Assembly (NCBI RefSeq): GCF_000022365.1
Contig: NC_012804.1
Coordinates: 62,001-126,000 of the forward strand
Direction of reading: 5' to 3'
Length of the DNA stretch: 64,000 bases
From: Thermococcus gammatolerans EJ3
GTDB lineage: Archaea; Methanobacteriota_B; Thermococci; Thermococcales; Thermococcaceae
A program made the position numbers and the translations under genes. Positions 8,665 to 17,542 of the stretch are shown here, one piece after another; the stretch's first letter is position 1, and every line of letters begins with the position of its first letter. The notes beneath the pieces were generated by a model, which saw only the letters and a list, made by a program, of their open reading frames with translations, did no database searches and was not told the origin of the DNA.

Positions 8665-9288
8665 ATGAGAATGAGTTTAACCCCGATAAACCACCGCTAT
8701 CTCTTGCTAACTGCTGAGCTGTTGCTCGTCCTTGCCGTTCTGCTTTCGGCGACGTCACATTACGGCCTATCGGTCGTGTGCCTTGGAGGATCCACGATCC
8801 TCTACTACTCGGGCATGAGAGAGCTCGTGAGAAAAAGGTTTGGAACATGGGCGGTCAGGAGATTCACGATAGCTTACTTTCTAAGGGCACTATCGTGGTT
8901 CCTGATTGGTATTTCCGCGTTTTACACGTACTCTGCAGTTATAAGAAATGTGTTTCCCTTTGGCCCCAGTGAGTTCTTCGCGACTTCGATCGTTGCGCTT
9001 GTAGGTGCGGTTGTTAATTACCTATCGGTTGGAATAAGGAACAGCGTCCTCTGGAAGATCGAAGGTTTGAGGACTAGCCTCTGGTTTTCCCGTCTCAACT
9101 CGATTGTTCTCTTCATGGCTGCGATTGTGCCCTTTCTGCCGGCACTTGCAAAAATCTGGGAACTGACAGGGTTTCTGAAGATTTTAGCGGCCCCTGCACT
9201 TAGCTCGTTTACGTTTCTAGCTCTTCTGAGCAAGGTTTTTTACTTAAAGTTTCTCCTAACCTCTGAGAACTTGAAGACGGAGAAATAG
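8665..9288 (+). CDS. Membrane protein of unknown function
   Basis: 207 residues with about five to six hydrophobic segments (for example LLLTAELLLVLAVLL, ALSWFLIGISAFYTYSAVI, FFATSIVALVGAVVNYL). No family is recognised. The start at ATG 8665 follows GGTGAAG; an upstream in-frame ATG at 8647 lacks a binding site. It lies just after enolase, 30 bases away, so it may be transcribed by readthrough. The codon use is more AT-rich than that of enolase. Confidence 0.6.
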   Translation: MRMSLTPINHRYLLLTAELLLVLAVLLSATSHYGLSVVCLGGSTILYYSGMRELVRKRFGTWAVRRFTIAYFLRALSWFLIGISAFYTYSAVIRNVFPFGPSEFFATSIVALVGAVVNYLSVGIRNSVLWKIEGLRTSLWFSRLNSIVLFMAAIVPFLPALAKIWELTGFLKILAAPALSSFTFLALLSKVFYLKFLLTSENLKTEK

Positions 9289-9309
9289 ATAGCGTTTTCT
9301 TGAAAAGAA

Positions 9310-9792
9310 CTAATTGGGAGAGTTCTCGATCATATCTCTAAGCTGCTCTCTCTTTTTCTGGAGTATCTCTATGATGCCGTCCAGCAGTTTGAGGTATTCC
9401 CCAACGGCCTCCTTGGCGAGCTCTCTACCGTATCCCATTTCCCTGAGCTTCTCCCTAAGCCTCTCGTGATACTGAATTGCCAGATAGAGGGATTTCAGGG
9501 TGAGTTCGTTTGCCTCTCTAAGGTAGAGCCATCCTTTCTCCGTGAGGCGATATCTGATGACTCTCCTTTTTCCCCTGTATTCTTCCCTCGACTCGACTAG
9601 TCCCTCATCCGCCAGCTTGTTGAGCATGGTGTAGAGGTTGCCGTGGCTGGGCTTCCAGTTGCCGAAGGTTATTCTCTCTATCTCCTTCAGTATCTCGTAG
9701 CCGTGGGTTTCCCCCTTCAGGCCTATTATCAGGAGGATGAGGTTCTTCATCGGGACCGTGAAGAGGTTTCTCACGAGGCTTGAGTCCGACAT
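9310..9792 (-). CDS. PadR-family transcriptional regulator
   Basis: 160 residues. The N-terminal winged helix-turn-helix carries the family pattern ILLIIGLKGETHGYEILKEI then KPSHGNLYTMLNKLADEGLV. A C-terminal helical dimerisation region follows. PadR proteins typically repress neighbouring efflux genes and release DNA on binding a ligand. The gene is divergent from the RND exporter, with two palindromes between them, so it very likely controls both. The start has GGTGGTGAG upstream. Confidence 0.9.
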   Translation of the reverse strand: MSDSSLVRNLFTVPMKNLILLIIGLKGETHGYEILKEIERITFGNWKPSHGNLYTMLNKLADEGLVESREEYRGKRRVIRYRLTEKGWLYLREANELTLKSLYLAIQYHERLREKLREMGYGRELAKEAVGEYLKLLDGIIEILQKKREQLRDMIENSPN

Positions 9793-9840
9793 GGTCTCAC
9801 CACCGGCGAAAGGCTTATAAGCTTCACCCTGCCCATATAT

Positions 9841-9872
9841 GTCTGAATTAGACCTATCTGAATTAGATAGGT
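9841..9872. promoter_or_regulatory. Tandem palindromic operators, probable PadR site
   Basis: Two palindromes share the core TCTGAATTAGA. The first is GTCTGAATTAGAC (9841-9853). The second has 8-base arms ACCTATCT and AGATAGGT around GAATT (9852-9872). Their centres are 15 bases apart, about one and a half helical turns. They lie between a minus-strand TATA candidate (CATATATG, about 9832-9841) and the plus-strand TATA candidate (TTTAAAAAT, about 9900), so occupancy could block both divergent genes. Confidence 0.75.
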
Positions 9873-9924
9873 TTACAATTTACATATTCATGACAATCAT
9901 TTAAAAATCTTTGGGGGTGTCAAG

Positions 9925-12900
9925 ATGGCCTGGAACGAGTGGATTGCAAAGCACCCAAAGACAGTGCTGGCAATTTGGGTGGCGCTTATCCTTATTCTAG
10001 CACCTTTAGCAGGAAAGATCGGTGAGCTGACCGATTACAGCACCGAGCAGATGGTGTCGCATAAGATAGAGTCAATCAGAGTTCAGGACATCATGAGCGA
10101 GGAGTTCACAAAAGCCCAGAACGAGAACATGACGTACCTGATAATAACCAACATCAGCGTCAACGACGAGAACGCGAGGAAGGCCTACTACGCGTTTAAG
10201 GACCGCGTAGAAGGTAGGTACGCCACGAACGTAACCTCCTACTACGACGCCCTCGACATGCTCTGGGATATGGACTACAACCTCACGCTGAACATCACGA
10301 GGATGACGGCCAACATCACGGGCATTCTTTACGAGGCTGTGATCAACAGCGAAAAAGGCTTTGGGCAGGTGCTCAACCTCATGTACCATCTCAAAAACAC
10401 GACGGAGATGACCAAAAACAGCCTCGTGGGCGCCGCCCAGGGTTATCTCGCACTCAAGAACAACTTAACCTTCCTCTGGAACCAGACCGTTCTCCTCCGG
10501 AATGCCCTCAACCAGACGGATTCTGCCTACGTCGCCCTCCACAGAAACCTGACATCAACGAGTGAGATGCTCAGGAGCCTCAACTCTACGCTGATAGAGC
10601 TCAACAGTGGTCTCTATGCTCTCAACTCGACATATGGGAAGACGTACGTAGGGGTCATGGTCGTTCACAAGGCCATCCTGGCCACTGGGGCCTACGATAG
10701 GGGAAACCTTACTCAGGTCGAGGCAGAGGTGATAGCTAACCAGACGGGGACAACTCCAGAGTTCGTCTATGCGGTCTTTGACGCCGTCTACCCGATTTAT
10801 GCACAGGGTGGAAGCCTCGCGGTAACGGACACCCTCCTTGCAAACGTGACAAAGGCCATAGTTCTTGCTGGAACCCCTGACGACCAGAAACCCCTCGTCG
10901 AGGCCTATGGGACAGCTTTCTACCTCGGCGTCAAGGCCTTCGACGAAAAGGTCGGAAGTGAGTACGCCCTTCAGAGCATGAACGAGTCCCAGCTGATGGA
11001 AACGGTTTCGGGGATAGCATCGCAGGCCCTTCAGAGCCTGCCCCAGATTATCGCCCAGGGCAACCAGACGGTGAGTGTGCCCGGCTTTGGAACCCTCGAT
11101 GCAAAAACGTTTGCCTCAATAATTGAGACCGCGATTTCGCTCGGCCCAGAGCCAGCCCCCGAGGCCGTTGAGAACGCAACCGTCCAGCTCGGGCTAGGGT
11201 TCACCGCAAAGGCACCTGAGAATCCTCTCGCAAACGTCGAAAACCCGGAGGAAATCCTGAGAGTCCTCCTCGTCAGGGGGCCGACTCCAGAGCTCGAGGC
11301 CGAGCTCCTCACCGCGGGAATGGCCAAGATGATGAACGGCACCGCCGGCCAGCTCGGCCCCGTCATCGTCCAGACGGTAATGGCCTACGACCCAACTGCG
11401 GAGGGGGTTCTCTCGAAGAACGCGAGCGTGCTCGAAGAGGCCACCCTGAAGGTCATAGAGGGAATGGTGGGCAACATCGGGATTGAGCTGGATGAGAACG
11501 TCCTGAAGGCCATCTACGAGAGCAACGGGGACGAGAGGGTAATCGAGGACATCGCCAAGGAGCTCCTCAAAGAAGGAACCATCAAGCAGCTTGAGAGCGC
11601 AAACGTCCCGGAAGCAGAAAAAATAGCTGAGAAAATCGTCGAAACCGTTACAGCGGATCCGGAGGGAATAATAAGCGGCGAAAGGCTCGAAGACGCGACC
11701 ATCGAGGTAATCGCGAGCATGAGCGAGGGCATGGTTCCGGAGGGTGTTGACATAGACATCTCCGAGGTCGTGAAAGAGCTCTACGAGGGCGCCGACCCGA
11801 GAACCGTCGCGGAGAACCTCTTCCTCAAGGGCGCGGAGGAGCAGATGAGCCAGATGAACGCCACAGCAATACCTGAGGAGTTTAAGGGAGTTTTCATGAA
11901 CCTCACGAAGGCCGTCGTCAAGAACTACCCGCTGAGCGATGAGGAAATCGAGAGCCTCGTCAAGGAAACAGTCCTCTCGATGATATCGAGCTACGCAAAG
12001 GACAACCCCTACGGAGTCGAGCTGAACTTTAACGAGACCCTTCTCGCGGATATAGCCTTCCGTTTCAAGGATGACCCAAGTGCGATAACGAGGGAGGACG
12101 TCAGGCCCCTCGCGGAGGAGCTCTGGCCCGTCATCAGGGAGAAGGCCGGAACCTATCTCAGCATGCTCAAGAGCGAGGACAACACCACGATTCTGATAAC
12201 CTTCGTGCCCTTTGGAAAGCCGGGCCCGGACAGAGACGAGTACCTCTACCGCGCCCAGAACGCCACGAAGGTCAAGGAGATAGCCCTTGAGGAGTTCAGG
12301 AAGTACTTCCCAGAGGCCTCTGGAGCCCTCGGTGGAACGCCAATTCAGATGCACGAGATGACCGAGTACGGCAAGAAGGACAACCAGAAGACAAGCCAGG
12401 CGAGCATCATAAGCGCCCTCATCGTGCTGTTCATCCTCATGGGAGGTGCTCTGCTGGCGACGTTCCTGCCCTTCACTGGCGTCGCGACATCAGCACTTAC
12501 AGCTTTAGGAATAGCGTACCTGCTCGCGAGGAGTGGAATCCTCAACATTGGAAGCTGGGCCCAGATGCTAACCATAACAACGGCCCTCGGCCTCGGTATA
12601 GACTACTCGACCTACTACGTCCACCGCTTCAAGGAGTACATAGCCGAGGGCTACGACCATGAGAAGGCCGTCGCAGAGGCCCTCAGGAGGGCTAAGGACG
12701 CCGTCCTGGCGAGTGCCTTCACGGACATCATAGCCTTCGCGAGCTTCGTCCTGGCCTGGGAGTTCCCGATATTCCAGCAAATGGGAATGGTTGTCCCATT
12801 AGCGGTCATAGCGGTGCTCCTAGCAAGCCTGACACTCATCCCTGCAATAACGGCCCTCATAGGCGACAAGCAAATATTCTGGTGGCCGAGGCACATAAAA

Positions 12901-14046
12901 CACATCGAAACGCTCGACGTCCACGAGAGGAGCAGAATAGCCGAGTGGGTTGTCAACCACGCCAAGGTCGTCCTGCTCATAGGCCTCCTGATAGCGGTTC
13001 CGGCGACGTACACGTTCTTCAACTTCGAGGGAACCCATGACATGAGCCTCTTCCTGCCTGAGGGAAGCGAGACCCTCACCTTCATGCAGCTGAGCCAGGA
13101 GAAGCTCGGAGCGGCCATAACCTCGCCGAACTACGTCATAATCGACCTCGGCCACAACTTGACTGACGAAGACCTCAAGGTGATAGACGAGATAACGGCC
13201 CATGTAACGAGAATGGAAGGCGTTAAGGCGGTCTACTCTCCAACCAGACCCTACGGCGAGCCGGTGAGCAACCTGACGCTGTCAGCGGTCAAGGCGCTCG
13301 GCGGGGACAGGTTCATCTCAAGCAAGGGAGACAAAGTGATGATACAGGTGGAGTCGGTTTACGAGCCGACCGAGGAGGGAGCCAAGAAGCTCGTCAGGGC
13401 TTTAAGGAGCTACATGGCCGAGCTTGAGAAGGAGGGCAGGATAAAGGAGGGACTCGTCGGAGGAGGGGCGGCGCTCTCGATGGACCTCACCGACAGGATA
13501 AACGACATCTTCTGGCACAGGATAATCCCAGTGGCCCTCGTGCTGATGTTCCTCTCGCTGATACCGACGCTCAAGGGACTGCCTGCTGTGGTATCGACGA
13601 TGATGACCATATTCCTCGGCGTCATGACGAGCATCTGGGTCTCAACGTGGCTCTTCGGCAGGGTCTTCGGTAAGGAAGTCATGTGGTTCCTGCCGCTGAT
13701 GGTCTTCGTTGTGCTCATGGGAGTCGGCATTGACTACAACAGCTTCTACCTCGTCAAGGCCAGGGACGAGTTCGAGCGCCGTTCACCGAAGGATGCACTG
13801 GTGGTCGCAGCGGGAACGATGGACATGCTGGTAATCGGCCTCGCGGTGGTTCTGGCGAGCACCTACGGCGCGCTGATGCTCAGCAGCACGTGGGGAATGA
13901 GGGAGATAGGCTTTGCATTGGCCGCTGGAGTCCTGCTGACGGCGACGATGGCGGTGTACTTCATAGGCCCGGCCTTCATGAGCCTCTTCGGCGAGAAGGC
14001 CTGGTGGCCCCTGTTCAAGAACCACAAAGAGGCCAAGAAGGAGTGA
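9925..14046 (+). CDS. RND/MMPL-superfamily exporter, very large
   Basis: 1373-residue membrane exporter. After the first membrane helix there is an unusually long extracytoplasmic region (about residues 35-815). It is rich in N-glycosylation sequons and includes helical, coiled-coil-like stretches. A first block of RND membrane helices follows with the GIDYSTYYVHRFKE motif, then a second extracytoplasmic loop. The second membrane block carries GVGIDYNSFYLVKARDEFE. These GxGxDY motifs hold the proton-relay aspartates of MMPL/RND proteins. Substrates may be drugs, lipids or hydrophobic compounds; the sequence does not say. ATG 9925 follows GGGGGTGTC. The divergent PadR gene and its operators imply ligand-induced expression. 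Confidence 0.9.
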   Translation: MAWNEWIAKHPKTVLAIWVALILILAPLAGKIGELTDYSTEQMVSHKIESIRVQDIMSEEFTKAQNENMTYLIITNISVNDENARKAYYAFKDRVEGRYATNVTSYYDALDMLWDMDYNLTLNITRMTANITGILYEAVINSEKGFGQVLNLMYHLKNTTEMTKNSLVGAAQGYLALKNNLTFLWNQTVLLRNALNQTDSAYVALHRNLTSTSEMLRSLNSTLIELNSGLYALNSTYGKTYVGVMVVHKAILATGAYDRGNLTQVEAEVIANQTGTTPEFVYAVFDAVYPIYAQGGSLAVTDTLLANVTKAIVLAGTPDDQKPLVEAYGTAFYLGVKAFDEKVGSEYALQSMNESQLMETVSGIASQALQSLPQIIAQGNQTVSVPGFGTLDAKTFASIIETAISLGPEPAPEAVENATVQLGLGFTAKAPENPLANVENPEEILRVLLVRGPTPELEAELLTAGMAKMMNGTAGQLGPVIVQTVMAYDPTAEGVLSKNASVLEEATLKVIEGMVGNIGIELDENVLKAIYESNGDERVIEDIAKELLKEGTIKQLESANVPEAEKIAEKIVETVTADPEGIISGERLEDATIEVIASMSEGMVPEGVDIDISEVVKELYEGADPRTVAENLFLKGAEEQMSQMNATAIPEEFKGVFMNLTKAVVKNYPLSDEEIESLVKETVLSMISSYAKDNPYGVELNFNETLLADIAFRFKDDPSAITREDVRPLAEELWPVIREKAGTYLSMLKSEDNTTILITFVPFGKPGPDRDEYLYRAQNATKVKEIALEEFRKYFPEASGALGGTPIQMHEMTEYGKKDNQKTSQASIISALIVLFILMGGALLATFLPFTGVATSALTALGIAYLLARSGILNIGSWAQMLTITTALGLGIDYSTYYVHRFKEYIAEGYDHEKAVAEALRRAKDAVLASAFTDIIAFASFVLAWEFPIFQQMGMVVPLAVIAVLLASLTLIPAITALIGDKQIFWWPRHIKHIETLDVHERSRIAEWVVNHAKVVLLIGLLIAVPATYTFFNFEGTHDMSLFLPEGSETLTFMQLSQEKLGAAITSPNYVIIDLGHNLTDEDLKVIDEITAHVTRMEGVKAVYSPTRPYGEPVSNLTLSAVKALGGDRFISSKGDKVMIQVESVYEPTEEGAKKLVRALRSYMAELEKEGRIKEGLVGGGAALSMDLTDRINDIFWHRIIPVALVLMFLSLIPTLKGLPAVVSTMMTIFLGVMTSIWVSTWLFGRVFGKEVMWFLPLMVFVVLMGVGIDYNSFYLVKARDEFERRSPKDALVVAAGTMDMLVIGLAVVLASTYGALMLSSTWGMREIGFALAAGVLLTATMAVYFIGPAFMSLFGEKAWWPLFKNHKEAKKE

Positions 14047-14047
14047 C

Positions 14048-14068
14048 TTCCTTTTTCCCATTTTTGTC
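14048..14068 (+). terminator. T-rich terminator after the RND gene
   Basis: CCTTTTTCCCATTTTTG directly behind the stop codon fits archaeal poly-T termination. Confidence 0.45.
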
Positions 14069-14170
14069 CCGGAAGGGTTTTAGCCTCTTTTCACTTTTCT
14101 CCAGTTGGAGTCTCATTCAGAAAGGTGGCCAATGAAGGGGGCAAAACCTCCGTTCTGAGAGGTGAATTGT

Positions 14171-14224
14171 ATGACAGAAAGAAAGAAGCTGAAGATATAC
14201 ATCCCCGGAATCAAATTTCCCTCG
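14171..14224 (+). pseudogene. Duplicated 5' fragment of the radical SAM gene
   Basis: An ATG with ribosome site GAGGTGA begins MTERKKLKIYIPGIKFPS. This repeats the first residues of the radical SAM gene starting at 14393; 35 bases are identical (14189-14223 and 14414-14448). After that the frame runs into GC-rich hairpin sequence and does not encode a radical SAM domain. The original start was probably separated from the gene by an insertion, or a paralogue was deleted here. Confidence 0.65.
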
Positions 14225-14231
14225 CAGAACC

Positions 14232-14362
14232 GGGGGGTTTCACCCCCCACGTCCTTGCTAACCCCCTCCCCCCGAAGGTGGGGCTTCGCCCCACATAGAG
14301 GGGGAAACTACGTTTCCCATACCCTTCCTTCTTTTTTAAACACTGGAGGGGGCTCCGCCCCC
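14232..14362. repeat. GC-rich multi-hairpin insert
   Basis: Four perfect hairpins follow each other: GGGGGG/CCCCCC (14232-14248), GTGGGGCTTCGCCCCAC (14278-14294), GGGAAAC/GTTTCCC (14302-14318) and GGGGGC/GCCCCC (14348-14362). The second is the exact reverse complement of a hairpin at 31330-31346, showing that it belongs to a dispersed family. The block separates the duplicated gene start from the intact gene. Confidence 0.7.
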
Positions 14363-14392
14363 TGCAACCCCCTGCTCTGAAAGGTGATTGAA

Positions 14393-15232
14393 ATGGAAGC
14401 AGAAAAAAAGAAACTGAAGATATACATCCCCGGAATCAAATTTCCCTCTGTCTCGCTCACGGGGAGCTACTGCGCCCTCAACTGCGCCCACTGCGGGAGA
14501 CACTACCTCGAGGGTATGAAGAAGCCCAAAAAGGGGGAGCTCGTTGACTTCTGCCTCAACCTTGAGCGCTCCGGCGGTCTGGGCTGTCTGCTCAGCGGTG
14601 GTATGGACTCCCGCCTGAAGGTGCCGATTGACAAGTATGCGGACGAGTTAAGGAAGATAAAGAGGAGAACGAACCTGAAGATAAACGCCCACGTCGGCTT
14701 CATAGATGAGAGCGATTTGGAATGGCTGAAATACGTTGATGTCGTCTCCCTTGACTTTGTCGGCGATGACGACGTGATAAGGCGAGTTTACAGGATAGAC
14801 AAGACCGTAGAAGATTACCTTCGCATAGTTGAACTTCTGACCGAGAACGAAATTCGCGTGGCGCCCCACATAACGATAGGCCTCGATTTCGGGAGAATCC
14901 ACTGGGAGTACCGGGCGATTGACCTGCTCATGGAGTATCCAATAGACGTCCTCGTGCTGGACGTTCTCATCCCGACGAAGGGGACGGAGATGGAGAACGT
15001 CCCGAAACCGGGCGTTGAGGAGAGCCTGAAGGTCGTAAAATACGCGCGCGAGCGCTTCAACGGAGAGCTGAGCATAGGCTGCATGCGCCCGACTGGAAGG
15101 TGGCGTCTTGAGTTCGACAGGGGGGCGGTTTTGGCGGGCGTTGACAGGCTGACGAACCCGCCGAGGAAAGTCATCGAGTGGGCAAAAACGGTGAGGGACG
15201 TTGAGATAATCTACGAGTGCTGCGTTATGTGA
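14393..15232 (+). CDS. Radical SAM protein, LipS1-like (possible lipoyl synthase component)
   Basis: 279 residues with the radical SAM cluster motif CALNCAHC (CxxxCxxC) near residue 25. A TIM-barrel pattern follows (LLSGGMDSRLKVP, LKINAHVGFID, VVSLDFVGDDDVIRRVY, VAPHITIGLDFG). The overall look fits the biotin synthase-related archaeal family that includes LipS1, half of the two-protein archaeal lipoyl synthase; this is recognition from memory. No LipS2 partner is nearby, but a lipoate-ligase-like gene lies at 30210. ATG 14393 follows AAGGTGAT. Its first 35 conserved bases are duplicated 225 bases upstream. Confidence 0.65.
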   Translation: MEAEKKKLKIYIPGIKFPSVSLTGSYCALNCAHCGRHYLEGMKKPKKGELVDFCLNLERSGGLGCLLSGGMDSRLKVPIDKYADELRKIKRRTNLKINAHVGFIDESDLEWLKYVDVVSLDFVGDDDVIRRVYRIDKTVEDYLRIVELLTENEIRVAPHITIGLDFGRIHWEYRAIDLLMEYPIDVLVLDVLIPTKGTEMENVPKPGVEESLKVVKYARERFNGELSIGCMRPTGRWRLEFDRGAVLAGVDRLTNPPRKVIEWAKTVRDVEIIYECCVM

Positions 15233-15516
15233 CGCCCATATTAAACGTCCATGTTTTCTGATTTTATCACCCTCAATTAGACGTAGATTTTTAAGAGTAA
15301 ACGCCCTATATTATTCTGCCAATTAGGAGTAGCGGTATATAGGGAGGACCTTGACGGATTCAACGTGAAGGGGGTAAATCAGGGATGGAATTGAGCAGGG
15401 CAAGATGGAGTGTGAAACCGGAGAACAATGGTGACAGTCATGCAAAATGGTGCCCAAATTCGCCCTAAAACCGGCCCGTACACTGGTGTTGGTTACTTTA
15501 TGGAGGTGGTTTGGGG
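15233..15516. other. Intergenic region with promoter candidate
   Basis: 284 bases between the radical SAM gene and the AT-rich island. GGTATATAGG (about 15331-15340) is a TATA candidate, which would give a leader of about 150 bases. Inside it, a 30-codon frame (15428-15520, GGAG upstream) overlaps the next start as ATGA; it may be a leader peptide or chance. Nothing else is recognised. Confidence 0.35.
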
Positions 15517-16509
15517 ATGAAGAAGCTCCTTGCCGTTTTTGGTTTCTTTTTGATTTTTCTCCTGCTTTTTGGCTACTTTTACCTTCCGAGCGAGAGCATG
15601 GATGAACTATACAAGAAGATCCCAGAGCAGGTTAGGGAAAATTCGCAGTTGATAGCGGCTTACTACTCTTCCCAAACTGGCTTTAGCGGCTTCAGAGAGT
15701 ATCAATTCGCGTTTTACAATCCAAAAGAGCGGACACTCAGCATTTACACGTTCAAAATCTCCAAACTCTTGAAAGTCTGGCCAAGAATGACAGAAGACAA
15801 AATCTCGTGTAAAACCCAGCTCAATTACTCCGTACTGGCCACCAGCCCAGAAAAACTCAAAAACTTCAAAAACTGTGACAATTGTAGAGTCCTCCTCTAC
15901 ACGGGCAGGATTTACAAGAACGAAGAAATTGAAAACATTTACCCGTCAATCGAACAGGTAATCAAGGGCAAAGAGAACACCACCTACGTGAAACTCTCCC
16001 TCCTCAAAGACTCAGAAATCACCACCGGAACGATCATAGAGGTTCACGGTGACATGATGTTTCCTACGGACGATATTTATTATGGAAAGGGTTTGCTTTA
16101 TTTGCCCAGTCCTATGGTTAATCTCACGAGGGGTGTTGTGGTTGAATTTTTGCCAGTGGACAATGAGACCATCAAGCGGGTTATCCACTATCCTGACAAC
16201 GTTACCCTCTCCGACGAGTTCAAAATCACAAAATACCACAGGGTTAACATTACACCAAACATGACGTGGACCCCAAAAGAAATCCCCCTCAAACAAATCC
16301 TCCAAAAACTCAACTCACTCCAACACCAAAAAACCATAGGAAAAAACACAAGGGTGCGGTTCCATATATTCAAAGATTCTGGAGAAGTGTACGCATGGAT
16401 AAGATGGATAGACAAAGACAAGAAAATTCACGCCGAGCTGAGAATATATCCCCCGGGGAGCATTGATAAAAGGAGATTCGACTATATTTACGAATACTAT
16501 TGCAATTAA
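15517..16509 (+). CDS. Membrane-anchored protein of unknown function, island paralogue 1
   Basis: 330 residues: an N-terminal hydrophobic anchor (LLAVFGFFLIFLLLFGYFY), then a long extracytoplasmic part with many N-glycosylation sequons and a CDNC pair near residue 125. It shares layout with the next two genes: anchor, YNP motif near residue 70, a middle PTDDIYYGKG or LCEGTWL-type region, and a C-terminal strand with a charged, Cys-containing end. The family is not recognised. ATG 15517 follows GGAGGTGG, and the three genes carry nearly identical start regions. The base composition is distinctly AT-richer than that of the flanking genes. Confidence 0.6.
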   Translation: MKKLLAVFGFFLIFLLLFGYFYLPSESMDELYKKIPEQVRENSQLIAAYYSSQTGFSGFREYQFAFYNPKERTLSIYTFKISKLLKVWPRMTEDKISCKTQLNYSVLATSPEKLKNFKNCDNCRVLLYTGRIYKNEEIENIYPSIEQVIKGKENTTYVKLSLLKDSEITTGTIIEVHGDMMFPTDDIYYGKGLLYLPSPMVNLTRGVVVEFLPVDNETIKRVIHYPDNVTLSDEFKITKYHRVNITPNMTWTPKEIPLKQILQKLNSLQHQKTIGKNTRVRFHIFKDSGEVYAWIRWIDKDKKIHAELRIYPPGSIDKRRFDYIYEYYCN

Positions 16510-16524
16510 AGAGGTGGTTTGGGA

Positions 16525-17496
16525 ATGAACATTGTTAAGGCTTTGTTTGTTTTTCTTTTCGTCTTTCTCCTCCTGCTTGGGGGGTTAGCTTACACCAAGC
16601 ACGCGAGAAACGAAGAGCTGAAAAACCCAAAATTCGTTTACGAGCACTACCTAAAAACCTATGAAGCCCAGAATTACACCCTCCTCGGAGTTTACTTCGA
16701 GCTCGATAAGGGTTCAATAATAACCCCCTGGAAGCCTAAGTGGGAATTCTACCTTTACAACCCCTCCGGAAAACTCGTAAAGCTGACAATAACGCCAGAC
16801 GGAGAGAGCAAAGAAGAACTCGCAACAATCCTCCACTACACGAACTTGACAACACCAGTAAGCCAAGTCCAAAACCTACCAAAATACGAGGAGGGATTCA
16901 GGGAGATAGTATACCTGCCTAAAAACGGGAAACTGATAAGTCATCCGGCAAGGAGTTACAGTGAGTTCAGGAAAGTATGCGTAAAACTCAGCAGAATCCT
17001 CGACAATGGAACCTTCAAACTAATCAGGACAGTCCACGGGGTTAATGCGGTCAGAAACCACGAATGGCTAACCTTAGAAAACACTAGCCTTACGGGTGGA
17101 ATCTTGGCTTTCACAACGTCAAACGATCCGCTTTGTGAGGGTACTTGGCTGGTGGTTGAGCCGTACAATGAAACGCACGATCTGGTGAGGGTCATTTACC
17201 CGCACGGGAATGCAAGCGCGTTAATAAAAGCACTGAACCAGCCGGTCTTTCAAGGAAAGGACTACTTAGGGCTTTTGAAAAAGATTGACGAGAGTCCATG
17301 TGTGGATGTAGAGAGCACTTTAGTGAATGCTACTGGAATTTACGTTAATCCGCACGCTCAGGAGATTTTTAACCAAACGGCGCCAAAAGCAATAAAGGAG
17401 AGGAAGTGTTTCACGATCATACAGGTGATAGTTTTGAAGAACGGTACGGTGAAAACATGGGCAAGAGGAACAATATGGTGTGCCAGAAGAGACTAA
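16525..17496 (+). CDS. Membrane-anchored protein of unknown function, island paralogue 2
   Basis: 323 residues with N-terminal anchor (ALFVFLFVFLLLLGGLAY) and a glycosylation-sequon-rich outer domain. The FYLYNPSGKLVKL segment corresponds to FAFYNPKERTLSI of paralogue 1. The C-terminal region, with NATGIYVNPHAQEIF and then KNGTVKTW, corresponds to NASGVIVNPFPSKLL and NGTVETLKY in the third copy. Its start context (GAGGTGGTTTGGGA then ATG) repeats that of paralogue 1, 15 bases downstream of that gene. No function can be assigned; the series looks like tandem duplication of a fast-evolving surface protein. Confidence 0.6.
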   Translation: MNIVKALFVFLFVFLLLLGGLAYTKHARNEELKNPKFVYEHYLKTYEAQNYTLLGVYFELDKGSIITPWKPKWEFYLYNPSGKLVKLTITPDGESKEELATILHYTNLTTPVSQVQNLPKYEEGFREIVYLPKNGKLISHPARSYSEFRKVCVKLSRILDNGTFKLIRTVHGVNAVRNHEWLTLENTSLTGGILAFTTSNDPLCEGTWLVVEPYNETHDLVRVIYPHGNASALIKALNQPVFQGKDYLGLLKKIDESPCVDVESTLVNATGIYVNPHAQEIFNQTAPKAIKERKCFTIIQVIVLKNGTVKTWARGTIWCARRD

Positions 17497-17542
17497 ATCC
17501 CCACACACCAACACTGGCCACTTCACATGAGGTGATCTGGGA

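Noticed and set aside
11194-12354. 386-residue minus-strand frame within the RND gene
   Set aside because: It lies fully antisense to a well supported gene, with no motifs or start signals.
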